Below are positions 19,010 through 26,844 of a DNA stretch of 64,000 nt, one piece after another. The translations under genes were made by a program, and so were the position numbers. The notes beneath the pieces were generated by a model that saw nothing but the letters and a program-made list of their open reading frames with translations, was not told the origin of the DNA and made no database searches. This DNA comes from Isoptericola halalbus (GTDB taxonomy: Bacteria > Actinomycetota > Actinomycetes > Actinomycetales > Cellulomonadaceae). The stretch covers positions 51,303-115,302 of the forward strand of contig VJZX01000006.1 of NCBI GenBank assembly GCA_009663185.1, written 5' to 3'. Every line of letters starts with the position of its first letter. The first letter of the stretch is position 1.

Positions 19010-19504
19010 TCAGCTGCGGCGGCGCACGATGACGGGCACGACGGCCCACAGGAAGAGCAGCACGCCCAGGACCGAGGCACCCACGACGAGGCCTGCGGCG
19101 CGGTCGACGACCACGTCGAAGATCAGCAGCACGGTCCCGGTCATGACGAAGGCGAGCAGCACGATCGCGACACGCGTCATCCGGTCGCCGCCCGTGACGG
19201 TCTGCGGCTTGAGGTGCTTGCGGAAGAGCGACCGGTGGAGCGCGACGGGGGAGACGAGCATGCCCGTCGTCGCCACGGAGAGGACCACGAGCACCAGGTA
19301 CACGGTGAGCTGGTACTCGTCGAGGTCCGCGAACCGCTGCTGGAACGGCAGTGTCAGCAGGAAGCCGGTGAGGATCTGCACCCCGGTCTGCATGACGCGC
19401 AGCTCCTGCAGCAGCTCGACCCAGTTGCGGTCCGAGCGCTCCTCGATCGTCTCGCGCCGGCCCCCCTGGGAGGGGCCGCGCGCACCTGCTACGTCGCCCG
19501 TCAT
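19010..19504 (-). CDS. DUF6328 family membrane protein
   Basis: A 164-residue protein with a charged N-terminus (RRETIEERSDRNWVELLQEL) leading into four predicted helices, with the family segment ELRVMQTGVQILTGFLLTLP and ending in RRRS. The DUF6328 assignment is from recognition of this segment. The function is unknown; these proteins are often found beside general-stress genes. ATG 19504 opens MTGDVAGARG. It is divergent from the zinc alcohol dehydrogenase gene. Confidence 0.78.
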   Translation of the reverse strand: MTGDVAGARGPSQGGRRETIEERSDRNWVELLQELRVMQTGVQILTGFLLTLPFQQRFADLDEYQLTVYLVLVVLSVATTGMLVSPVALHRSLFRKHLKPQTVTGGDRMTRVAIVLLAFVMTGTVLLIFDVVVDRAAGLVVGASVLGVLLFLWAVVPVIVRRRS

Positions 19505-19593
19505 CACGCTCCTTCCGTCGCGCCGGGCAGCTCCCCGCGCCCGCCAGTGCATCGTGCACCGGCGCCGGTCGGCGCGCGCGCCGGGAGAAGGAA

Positions 19594-19620
19594 CGCTTCT
19601 CGTGCGAGCGTTGAGAAGCG
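19594..19620. promoter_or_regulatory. inverted repeat between divergent genes
   Basis: CGCTTCTC (19594-19601) and GAGAAGCG (19613-19620) are perfect arms around 11 bases, midway between the DUF6328 and alcohol dehydrogenase starts. It could be an operator for one or both. Confidence 0.4.
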
Positions 19621-19697
19621 GACCGACAGTGGCCGTGCCGACCGAGATCCCGGGTGTGCTCATCGGGAATCTCGACCACCGGGTCGAAGGGACAGCG

Positions 19698-20897
19698 ATG
19701 CGTGCACTGACGTGGCAGGGCCGGGAGCACGTCACGGTCGAGACCGTGCCAGACCCCGAGGTGGTCGCGCCGAACGACGCGGTGGTCCGGGTGACGTCGA
19801 CGGCGATCTGCGGCTCCGACCTGCACCTGTACGGGGTCCTCGGGATGTACCTCGACGCCGGCCACGTGCTGGGACACGAGGCGATGGGGGTCGTCGAGGA
19901 GGTCGGCCCGGAGGCGGGTGATCTCAGGGTCGGGGACCGCGTCGTCGTGCCGTTCAACATCTCGTGCGGGTCGTGCTTCATGTGCAACCGCGGCCTGCAG
20001 TCGCAGTGCGAGACCACCCAGGTGCGCGAGCACGACAAGGGCGGCGCGCTGTTCGGCTACACCCGCCTGTACGGCTCGGTCCCGGGCGGGCAGGCGCAGT
20101 ACCTGCGCGTGCCGCAGGCGCAGTACGGCCCGATCGTCGTGCCCGACGACGGCAGCCCGGACGAGCAGTGGCTCTTCCTGTCGGACGTGGTCCCCACGGC
20201 CTGGCAGGCCGTCGAGTACGCCGGCGTCATGCCCGGGTCGACCGTCGTCGTCCTCGGCCTCGGGCCGATCGGGCAGATGTGCGCCCGGATCGCCCTGCAC
20301 CAAGGTGCGGGGCACGTCATCGCGGTCGACCAGGTGCCCGCCCGTATCGCGATGGCGGCACGGCACGGCGTCGAGGTGCTCGATCTGAACCGCACCGGCG
20401 ACGGAGACGTGGCCGAGGCCGTCCGCACCGTCACCGACGGGCGCGGGGCCGACAGCGTCATCGACGCCGTCGGCATGGAGGCGCACGGGTCGCACATGGC
20501 CGAGCTGGCGCACAAGGCCGTGGGCTTCCTGCCCGACGCCGTCGCGGCGCCGTTCACCGGCAAGGCCGGCGGCGACCGTCTCACGGCCCTGTACACGGCG
20601 ATCGAGGTCGTGCGCCGTGGCGGGACCGTGTCGATCAGCGGCGTGTACGGGGGCGCGAAGGACCCGTTGCCGCTCATTCAGCTGTTCGACAAGCAGGTCA
20701 CCCTCCGGATGGGGCAGGCGAACGTGCGGCGCTGGGTGCCCGACGTCCTGCCGCTGCTGCAGGACCCGGCGGACCCGCTCGGCGTGCTCGACCTGCGCAC
20801 GCATCGCCTGCCGCTCGAGCAGGCGCCCGAGGCCTACCGGATGTTCCAGAAGAAGCAGGACGGCTGCATCAAGGTCGTGCTCGACCCCTGGGCGTGA
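19698..20897 (+). CDS. zinc-dependent alcohol dehydrogenase family protein
   Basis: A 399-residue medium-chain dehydrogenase. The catalytic-zinc region has ICGSDLHLYG and GHEAMGVVEEVG. The structural-zinc cysteine cluster is CGSCFMCNRGLQSQC. The NAD-binding loop is VVVLGLGPIGQM near residue 185. Length and the insertion before the Rossmann part resemble the glutathione-independent formaldehyde dehydrogenase-like branch. The substrate is unknown, and the setting suggests a stress or detoxification role. ATG 19698 was chosen for its MRALTWQGREHVTVE opening. The 3' end overlaps the convergent EEP gene by 29 bases. Confidence 0.88.
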   Translation: MRALTWQGREHVTVETVPDPEVVAPNDAVVRVTSTAICGSDLHLYGVLGMYLDAGHVLGHEAMGVVEEVGPEAGDLRVGDRVVVPFNISCGSCFMCNRGLQSQCETTQVREHDKGGALFGYTRLYGSVPGGQAQYLRVPQAQYGPIVVPDDGSPDEQWLFLSDVVPTAWQAVEYAGVMPGSTVVVLGLGPIGQMCARIALHQGAGHVIAVDQVPARIAMAARHGVEVLDLNRTGDGDVAEAVRTVTDGRGADSVIDAVGMEAHGSHMAELAHKAVGFLPDAVAAPFTGKAGGDRLTALYTAIEVVRRGGTVSISGVYGGAKDPLPLIQLFDKQVTLRMGQANVRRWVPDVLPLLQDPADPLGVLDLRTHRLPLEQAPEAYRMFQKKQDGCIKVVLDPWA

Positions 20898-21690
20898 GCA
20901 TCACGTCGACGACGACGGCGCGGTGGTCGCTCAGCCCGAGGTCGAGCGCGCGGGCCGGGCCGACGGCCACCACGTCGCCGTCGGCCAGGACGTGGTCGAG
21001 CGGGAGGAACGGCCGCGCCGCCGGGTAGGTCGGGACGTGCACGAGCTCGCGCCAGCCCGTGAGGCCGGAGGCCAGGGGCCCGCGGATGTTGAGGTCGCCC
21101 ACGAGCAGGAGCGGCCGAGGAGCGGCACGCAGGTGGCGGCGCAGCGTCCACAGCTGGACCCGGTTCCAGCGCCAGAACGCGAGGTGCGTGCTCACGACGG
21201 TGAGCGGCCCGTCGGGCGTCTCGACGACGGCGGCGAGCGCCGCGCGGGGCTCGTCCGGACCGAGCTGACGACCAGCGACGAACGGTGAGGCGGACGGCAG
21301 GCGCAGCCGCCGCCAGGTGCTCACGGGGTGGCGTGACACGACCGCGATGCCGTAGGCAGGCGAACCGGTCTCGTCCCCACGGCCGCGCCGGCGCCCGGCC
21401 CACGTCCTGACCAGCGCGCCCAGTTCGTGTACACCTGCGCTCTTCACGGTTGTACGGGGAGCGACCTGGCCGGTGAGGGTCGCCACGAAGCGCGCCTCGT
21501 GCGCCCCGACGGCCTCGGCGACGACGCGCAGGATGTCCACGCGGTCCGAGCGGTCCTGGAGGCGGTCGACCTCCTGCAGGGCCACGACGTCGGGGTCGAG
21601 CGCCGCGACGGCCTGTGCGAGCCGCTCGGCGTCGACGCGCCCGTCATCGCCGAGCCCGTGGCGGACGTTGTACGTGACGAGGCGGATCAC
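20869..21690 (-). CDS. endonuclease/exonuclease/phosphatase family protein (second of tandem pair)
   Basis: A 273-residue metal-dependent phosphoesterase of the DNase I-like EEP fold. Visible motifs are VTYNVRHG, ALQEVDR (metal-binding Glu), VVSTHLAFW (His), LLVGDLNIRG (Asp-Asn) and the closing LSDHRAVVVD (Asp-His pair). All catalytic elements are kept. The start GTG 21690 overlaps the upstream stop as GTGA, so the two genes are probably translationally coupled. It is a paralogue of its neighbour. The substrate may be DNA, phospholipid or inositol phosphate; not decidable here. Confidence 0.85.
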   Translation of the reverse strand: MIRLVTYNVRHGLGDDGRVDAERLAQAVAALDPDVVALQEVDRLQDRSDRVDILRVVAEAVGAHEARFVATLTGQVAPRTTVKSAGVHELGALVRTWAGRRRGRGDETGSPAYGIAVVSRHPVSTWRRLRLPSASPFVAGRQLGPDEPRAALAAVVETPDGPLTVVSTHLAFWRWNRVQLWTLRRHLRAAPRPLLLVGDLNIRGPLASGLTGWRELVHVPTYPAARPFLPLDHVLADGDVVAVGPARALDLGLSDHRAVVVDVMLTPRGRARP

Positions 21691-22469
21691 GCCGCGGCCC
21701 GGCAGGCAATCTCGGCCACCAGCGCCCGGTGGTCCGAGGTACCGGTGTGCACCGCGCACCCGGGCGCGACGGCGCGCACGTCCCCGGAGCCGAGGATGTG
21801 GTCGATCTGGTGCTCGGGGTCCTCGAGCGGGTAGGTCGGTTCCTCGGCGAGCGGCCTCCACCCCGTCAGCAGCGCGGGGAGGCGGCCCCGCAGGTTGAGG
21901 TCGCCCGCGACGACGACCGGGCGCGGCAGGTGCCGGCAGGCCCACGAGAGGCGCCGGATCTGGACGGCGTTCCAGCCCGGGATGAACGTCAGGTGGGTCG
22001 AGACGACGGTCAGCGGACCACCCGGCACGTCGATCACAGCGGCGAGCGCCGCGCGCGGCTCGTCCCTGACGAGGATGGGCGGGCGGTCCTTGAGCATCAG
22101 CGGCCAGCGGATCGGCATGGCGGGCAGCGCGAGCCGGCGCCAGCGGGTCACCGGATGGCGGCTGACGATGGCGATGCCGTACTCCGACTCGCCGGGCTGG
22201 CCCTCGCCGGTCGCGGCGAACCACACGCCGGGCTCGCCGCGCAGCGTCGCGGCGAAGCGGTGGTACGGCGCGTCGGCCGCCTCCGCGGCGATCGAGGTGA
22301 GGTCGGCACCGGTCGAGCGGGGCTGGTCGCGGTCGACCTCCTGCATGCACAGGATGTCGGCGTCGAGCCCCGCGACGGCCCTGCCGAACCGCCGGAGGTG
22401 GACCTCGCCGTCGGACAGAGACCTGCCGTGGAGGATGTTGAACGTCGCGATCCGCAGCCTCGTGGTCAT
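21687..22469 (-). CDS. endonuclease/exonuclease/phosphatase family protein (first of tandem pair)
   Basis: A 260-residue EEP-fold protein with ATFNILHG, CMQEVDRDQPRS, VVSTHLTFIPGWN, VVAGDLNLRG and TSDHRALVAE, giving the complete Glu/His/Asp-Asn/Asp-His set. It shares segments such as EPRAALAAV and GIA-VSRHPV-WRRL with the downstream gene, showing a tandem duplication. ATG 22469 was chosen for the conserved MTTRLRIATFN start. No signal peptide is visible, so both products are likely cytoplasmic. Confidence 0.85.
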   Translation of the reverse strand: MTTRLRIATFNILHGRSLSDGEVHLRRFGRAVAGLDADILCMQEVDRDQPRSTGADLTSIAAEAADAPYHRFAATLRGEPGVWFAATGEGQPGESEYGIAIVSRHPVTRWRRLALPAMPIRWPLMLKDRPPILVRDEPRAALAAVIDVPGGPLTVVSTHLTFIPGWNAVQIRRLSWACRHLPRPVVVAGDLNLRGRLPALLTGWRPLAEEPTYPLEDPEHQIDHILGSGDVRAVAPGCAVHTGTSDHRALVAEIACRAAA

Positions 22470-22585
22470 CACCTGCGATTCTGGGCGTGCACGCGCGTCG
22501 TCGCACCCGTTGGCGCCTGCGGGTGGCCGCGCGCGGCGAGCGCGCCCGATCCCGTGCACCATGGATCGGTGACCAGGGAGCACGG

Positions 22586-23194
22586 ATGCCCTTCCTGACG
22601 CGGGAGGAGCGAGAGCACCTGCGCGACGCCCTGCGCCTGAGCGCCGTCGCGCTGCGAGAGGCGGGCATCCAGTACGCGCTGTGCGGGGGGTATGCCGCGT
22701 TCGCGCGCGGGGGTCCGGAGCCGCACCACGACGTCGACTTCGTCATCCAGGCCGAGGACGCCGACCACGCCCGCGAGGCGCTGTCCAAGGCGGGCCTCGA
22801 GCTGCGCGAGCCCGCCGAGGACTGGCTGTTCAAGGCGTACTACCACGATGCTCTCGTCGACATCATCTACGTGCTCGGCGGCGAGCCTGTGGACGCGCGC
22901 CTGCTCGACGCGGCCGAGGTGCTCGAGGTGCTCGCGGTGCGCATGCCCGTGCTGCGGGCCACCGACGTGGTGGGGAGCAAGATCGTCTGCCTCGCCGAGC
23001 ACGACTGCGACTTCAGCCACCTGCTCCCCATCGTGCGGGCGCTGCGCGAGCAGGTGGACTGGGAGCTCGTGCGGCGCCAGGTGGACGGCAACCCGTACGC
23101 CGAGGCGTTCCTCTACCTCACCGACCGGCTCGGCGTGACGGCGCTGCCCATTCCGGAGCCGGGCGCACCGGTGTCGCCCGAGCACCGCCGCTGA
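22586..23194 (+). CDS. nucleotidyltransferase-fold protein
   Basis: A 202-residue protein whose N-terminal half has a nucleotidyltransferase signature, LCGGYAAFARGGPEPHHDVDF. A G-G and a D-x-D pair of potential metal ligands resemble MNT/AbiEii-type enzymes, followed by a helical C-terminal part. The substrate is unknown; no partner antitoxin-like gene is adjacent, so a toxin role is not supported. ATG 22586 follows AGGGAG and starts MPFLTREEREHL. Confidence 0.75.
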   Translation: MPFLTREEREHLRDALRLSAVALREAGIQYALCGGYAAFARGGPEPHHDVDFVIQAEDADHAREALSKAGLELREPAEDWLFKAYYHDALVDIIYVLGGEPVDARLLDAAEVLEVLAVRMPVLRATDVVGSKIVCLAEHDCDFSHLLPIVRALREQVDWELVRRQVDGNPYAEAFLYLTDRLGVTALPIPEPGAPVSPEHRR

Positions 23195-23203
23195 CGGCGG
23201 GAC

Positions 23204-23608
23204 CTACGCGCCGTCGTCGCCGACGTCGAACACCTCGTCGTAGAGCGCGCGCGCCTCGCGCACGACGTCGTCGGGGATGCGGGCGACCGGGTCGACGTCG
23301 GCCAGGAGCGGCTCGCAGTCCGGTCCACGCCCGACCTCGCGGCCTGCGACAACCCAGGCGTACCGGCCCTCCTCGCCCAGGTGCGCGTACTGCACGAGCT
23401 GGCGCGCCACCCAGTGCAGCACGGGCCGGTCGAACCAGGGCTCCGGGTTGAGCGGGTTCACCGACAGGCCTGGCAGCTCGCAGCCCGACTCGTGGTCGCG
23501 GCTGACCTCGGCAGCGTCGGCGTCGGGGCCGGCACTGAAGCGCACGAACAGCGGCGCGCGGGAGGTGGCCAGCTCGGCCACCTCTGCCAGCGACCCGACC
23601 GCCTTCAT
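23204..23608 (-). CDS. DUF6098 family protein
   Basis: A 134-residue soluble protein of unknown function. Recognisable family features are LFVRFSAGPDAD, the SRDHESGCELPGLSVNPLNP stretch and WVARQLVQYAHL. It ends 10 bases from the upstream SDR gene on the same strand, so the two form a probable operon. Such proteins recur beside general-stress oxidoreductases in soil actinobacteria. ATG 23608 with AGGAG very close upstream. Confidence 0.78.
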   Translation of the reverse strand: MKAVGSLAEVAELATSRAPLFVRFSAGPDADAAEVSRDHESGCELPGLSVNPLNPEPWFDRPVLHWVARQLVQYAHLGEEGRYAWVVAGREVGRGPDCEPLLADVDPVARIPDDVVREARALYDEVFDVGDDGA

Positions 23609-23618
23609 CGCGCTCCTG

Positions 23619-24491
23619 TCAGAACACGGGCTTGCCGCCGGTCACGCCGAGCACGGTCCCCGAGACGTAGGACGCCGTGACCTGAGAGGCCAGGAAGACG
23701 AACGCGGGCGCCACCTCGGCCGGCTGGCCCGCCCGGCCGAGCGGGGTGTCGCCGCCGAACCTCTCGATCTTCTCCTCGTACTGCGTGGCGGGCTGCAGCG
23801 GCGTCCAGATCGGGCCGGGCGCCACGGCGTTGACGCGGATGCCCCGCTCGCCGACCTCCGCAGCGAGGTTGACCGTGAAGTTGTTGATGGCCGCCTTGGT
23901 CGCGGCGTAGTCGAGCAGTGTGTTGGACGGCTCGTACGCCTGGATCGACGAGTTGTTGATGATCGCGCCGCCGGAGTCCATGTGCTCGAGCGCTTCCTGC
24001 GTGATCCAGAACAGCGCGTAGAGGTTGGTCTTGAAGACCTGGTCGAGGTCGTCGCTCGTGATGTCGGCGATCGACTTGCGGCGCGCCATCTGGAAACCGG
24101 CGTTGTTGACGAGCACGTCCAGGCCGCCGAGCTCGCTCGCGGCCGTGCGCACCGTCTGGCGCGCGGTGGACTCGTCGGTGATGTCGCCGGGGACGAGCAC
24201 GCAGCGGCGCCCGGCCTCGGAGACCCAGCGCTCCGTGGTCTCGGCGTCGGTCTGCTCGTCGGGGAGATAGCTGATCGCGACGTCGGCCCCCTCACGGGCG
24301 AACGCGATCGCCACCGCGCGGCCGATCCCCGAGTCACCGCCCGTGATGAGGGCACGGCGGCCCGTGAGCTTTCCCGAACCCACGTACGAGCGCTCGCCGT
24401 GGTCAGGCTCGGGAGTCATGGGCTCGGTGAGGCCCGGGGGCTCCTGCTGCTGGGCGGGAAAGCCTGACTGGTCGCTCGGCTGGGGCGTCAT
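23619..24491 (-). CDS. SDR family oxidoreductase, general stress protein 39-like
   Basis: A 290-residue short-chain dehydrogenase. A Pro-rich N-terminal extension (about 40 residues) precedes the Rossmann domain, as in YdaD/YhdF-type general stress proteins. Motifs are TGGDSGIG (50-57), NNAG near 129, NNSS (179-182) and the catalytic Y195-x3-K199 in YAATK, all intact. The C-terminal GTVLGVTGGKPVF is typical. The substrate is unknown; related Bacillus genes are SigB-controlled. It is first of a two-gene unit with the DUF6098 gene. Confidence 0.9.
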   Translation of the reverse strand: MTPQPSDQSGFPAQQQEPPGLTEPMTPEPDHGERSYVGSGKLTGRRALITGGDSGIGRAVAIAFAREGADVAISYLPDEQTDAETTERWVSEAGRRCVLVPGDITDESTARQTVRTAASELGGLDVLVNNAGFQMARRKSIADITSDDLDQVFKTNLYALFWITQEALEHMDSGGAIINNSSIQAYEPSNTLLDYAATKAAINNFTVNLAAEVGERGIRVNAVAPGPIWTPLQPATQYEEKIERFGGDTPLGRAGQPAEVAPAFVFLASQVTASYVSGTVLGVTGGKPVF

Positions 24492-24754
24492 TATTCATCC
24501 TCCCGTCGGCGGGGTGTCGGGTGGCCGTTCCTCGACCGCGGGTCCACGCTAGGAGAGCAACAACCCACTCGCACCGGGTACCTTTTGGACGCTCGTCCAG
24601 TCGTGGCGGCATTCTCGCGGCCACGGGTGGACGAGTGCTCGCACGACGGCAGTCCGCTGCCGATACACCCGGGCTGCCTGCGCTCACAGGTCTGCCTGCT
24701 TGGGAGTCGAGAACCCTGGCTCCCGCTCTCGCACTCCGAGGGAGACGAAGACTT

Positions 24755-25465
24755 GTGAACGACAGTGCCCCCTTCGACGAAGCCCTGGAAGCCGCCCTGG
24801 CCGCCGGAACGAGGCCGCCAGTCGGCCGCTATCGGCTCGACCTGGCCACGGGGCGGTGGGTCTGGTCGGACGAGGTCTACCTCATGCACGGGTTCCAGCC
24901 GGGGCAGGTGGTGCCGACGACCGACCTGATGCTCTCGCACAAGCATCCCGAGGACCGCGCGCGCGTGGACGGCGTCCTGCGTACCGCGGCCGAGACCGGC
25001 GAGCCGTTCAGCTCGGTCCACCGCATCTACGACGCTCAGGGGGCGGTCCGGACACTGGCCGTCACGGGTCAGGGGCGCCGCGATCCCGACACGGGCGAGG
25101 TGAGGGACCTCGTGGGCTACTTCATCGACGTCACCGAGGCCAACCGCGAGGCGGCCCAGCGCGCGGCGACCGAGTCGATCCGCGCGTCGGCCGAGCGCCG
25201 TGCCGCGATCGAGCAGGCCAAGGGGGTGCTCATGGTCGCGTTCGGCGTCGACGGCGACGAGGCGTTCGACCGCCTGCGCGCCACATCGAACCAGCTCAAC
25301 ATTCCCGTGCGCGAGCTCGCCGTGTGGCTCATCCACTGGTTCAGCCGCCCGGGCATGACGGCGTTCCCCACGGCGGCGGAGATCGCCGAGTTCCTCAGCG
25401 CCCCCGTGCCCGCCCCGCCCGCGTCCGAGGACGGCGCCGGTGAGGGCGTCCTCGCCACCGGCTGA
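24755..25465 (+). CDS. PAS and ANTAR domain-containing RNA-binding regulator
   Basis: A 236-residue sensor-regulator. A PAS fold covers about residues 22-127 (GRYRLDLATGRWVWSDEVY, HPEDRARV, DLVGYFIDVTEANR). It is followed by an ANTAR domain, about 135-195 (RAAIEQAKGVLMVAF and DEAFDRLRATSNQLN). ANTAR proteins bind paired hairpins in RNA leaders and prevent termination. No obvious ANTAR target with twin hexaloop hairpins was seen nearby. GTG 24755 was chosen over an upstream frame because GAGGGAG lies at good distance and the PAS region begins soon after. Confidence 0.87.
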   Translation: MNDSAPFDEALEAALAAGTRPPVGRYRLDLATGRWVWSDEVYLMHGFQPGQVVPTTDLMLSHKHPEDRARVDGVLRTAAETGEPFSSVHRIYDAQGAVRTLAVTGQGRRDPDTGEVRDLVGYFIDVTEANREAAQRAATESIRASAERRAAIEQAKGVLMVAFGVDGDEAFDRLRATSNQLNIPVRELAVWLIHWFSRPGMTAFPTAAEIAEFLSAPVPAPPASEDGAGEGVLATG

Positions 25466-25469
25466 CGAC

Positions 25470-25522
25470 GTAGCGCGTTCACCCGCGAGATGCGCTACCT
25501 CGCCGCGAGATGCGCTACCTCG
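25470..25522. repeat. intergenic repeat, copy 2 (one forward arm, two return arms)
   Basis: CGCGAGATGCGCTACCTCG is present twice (25484-25502 and 25504-25522), a period of 20 bases. GTAGCGC at 25470-25476 is complementary to GCGCTAC in both copies (25492-25498, 25512-25518). It fills the space between convergent PAS-ANTAR and aminotransferase genes and may act as a terminator. Confidence 0.65.
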
Positions 25523-25525
25523 GTG

Positions 25526-26707
25526 TCAGAGGGTCCGCTGCCAGGCGACGATGCGGTCGACGGCGCGCGCGACGACGTCGGGAGCCGCCGCGAACGAGAG
25601 CCGAACCCAGTCGCGCCCCGCGACGCCGTCGAAGTCGGTCCCCGGCGTGATCGCGACGTCGGCCTCGGCGAGCAGCCGCGCGCAGTAGTCGACCGAGTTC
25701 CCGCCGATCCGCGCACAGTACGACGCCACGTTGCCGTACAGGTAGAACGCGCCGTCGGCCGGGGCGACCGGCCGCCACCCGAGCTCGGGGACCCGGTCGA
25801 GCAGCGCTTCGCGCGACACCGCGTAGCGCGCCACGTTCGCTGCTGCGGCAGCGTAGCCCTCGGGGCTGAACGCGGCGATGCCCGCGTGCTGCGCCAGGGC
25901 AGGCGGCGAGAGTGCCACGTTGCCGGCGAGCGCGTCCACGGGCGCGATGAGCTCGTCAGGCAGCACGAGCCACCCGAGCCGCCACCCCGTCATCGCCCAG
26001 TACTTGGAGAACGAGTTCACGACGACGGCGCCGGCGTTGGTGTACATCGCTGCGGTCGCCTGTTGTACGTCGTCGCTGTAGCCGATGCCGTGATAGATCT
26101 CGTCGCTGATGAGGCGGACCTCCTGCTCGCCGCACCAGGTTGCGACGGCCTCGAGCTCGGCCGGGGCGATCATCGTGCCCGTGGGGTTGGCCGGCGAGGC
26201 GACGATCACGCCGTCCAGACCGCCGTCGTAGTACGCCTCCATGAGCTGCGAGACCGTCGGCTGGTAGCGCGTCTCGGGGCCGCAGTCGAGCTCGACCACC
26301 TCGCACCCGAGCGCGGCGAGGATGTTCTTGTACGCCGGGTAGCCGGGACGGGCCAGCGCGACGCGGTCGCCGACGTCGAACGCCGCGAGGAACGCGAGGA
26401 CGAACCCGCCGCTCGACCCGGTCGTCACGGCGATGCGTCCCGGGTCGACCTCGACGCCGTACCACCGGTCGTAGTGCGCGGCGATCTCCGCGCGGAGCGC
26501 CGGGACGCCCATCGCCTCGGTGTAGCCCAGGTCGCCGGTCCGCAGCAGATCAGCGGCGCGCGAGCGGACGACGTCAGACGCCCCGGTCGACGGCTCACCC
26601 GCGCAGAGGCTGAGCACGTCGTTGCCGGCCGCCCGGCGAGCGTTCGCCGCGGCGAGGATCTCCATGACGGCGAACGGGGGCACGTGGCTGCGGCGCGACA
26701 CCTTCAT
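25526..26707 (-). CDS. pyridoxal phosphate-dependent aminotransferase (class I/II)
   Basis: A 393-residue fold-type I aminotransferase of the aspartate/alanine transaminase group. Motifs are ARPGYPAYKN, SPANPTGTMI (cofactor pocket), SDEIYHGIGY (Asp-Tyr for PLP) and the Schiff-base lysine K225 in NSFSKYWAMTGWR. The C-terminal arginine region VRLSFAA is present. The amino-acid substrate cannot be told. ATG 26707 (MKVSRRSH) is used; ATG 26716 is a possible alternative, and neither has a strong ribosome site. It is divergent from the serpin gene. Confidence 0.9.
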   Translation of the reverse strand: MKVSRRSHVPPFAVMEILAAANARRAAGNDVLSLCAGEPSTGASDVVRSRAADLLRTGDLGYTEAMGVPALRAEIAAHYDRWYGVEVDPGRIAVTTGSSGGFVLAFLAAFDVGDRVALARPGYPAYKNILAALGCEVVELDCGPETRYQPTVSQLMEAYYDGGLDGVIVASPANPTGTMIAPAELEAVATWCGEQEVRLISDEIYHGIGYSDDVQQATAAMYTNAGAVVVNSFSKYWAMTGWRLGWLVLPDELIAPVDALAGNVALSPPALAQHAGIAAFSPEGYAAAAANVARYAVSREALLDRVPELGWRPVAPADGAFYLYGNVASYCARIGGNSVDYCARLLAEADVAITPGTDFDGVAGRDWVRLSFAAAPDVVARAVDRIVAWQRTL

Positions 26708-26743
26708 GCGCCCCATCATGCCCGCCCGTGGGTGCAATCGTCC

Positions 26744-26790
26744 GTGCTGACTTTGTCCTCAAGACCGGCGCTTGAGGACAAAGCAAGCAC
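26744..26790. promoter_or_regulatory. long palindrome between aminotransferase and serpin genes
   Basis: CTTTGTCCTCAAG (26751-26763) and CTTGAGGACAAAG (26771-26783) are perfect 13-base arms around ACCGGCG. Pairing continues outward (GTGCT/AGCAC) with two mismatches. It lies in a divergent promoter region, so an operator is more likely than a terminator. Confidence 0.6.
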
Positions 26791-26844
26791 GCACGATGAC
26801 GACGGGGTCCGCAAGTCCGGGACTGCCCGTGACACAGGTTGAAC

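Noticed and set aside
22586-23194. Nucleotidyltransferase as part of a toxin-antitoxin pair (MNT/HEPN or AbiE)
   Set aside because: No adjacent HEPN or AbiEi-like partner; neighbours are EEP and DUF6098 genes.
24492-24754. ANTAR target leader near the PAS-ANTAR gene
   Set aside because: No pair of hairpins with A1/G4 hexaloops was found in this 263-base gap or in neighbouring leaders.
26751-26783. HAIR element (HspR site) in the serpin promoter
   Set aside because: HAIR is CTTGAGT-N7-ACTCAAG; here the half-sites are in the reverse order (CTCAAG-N7-CTTGAG).
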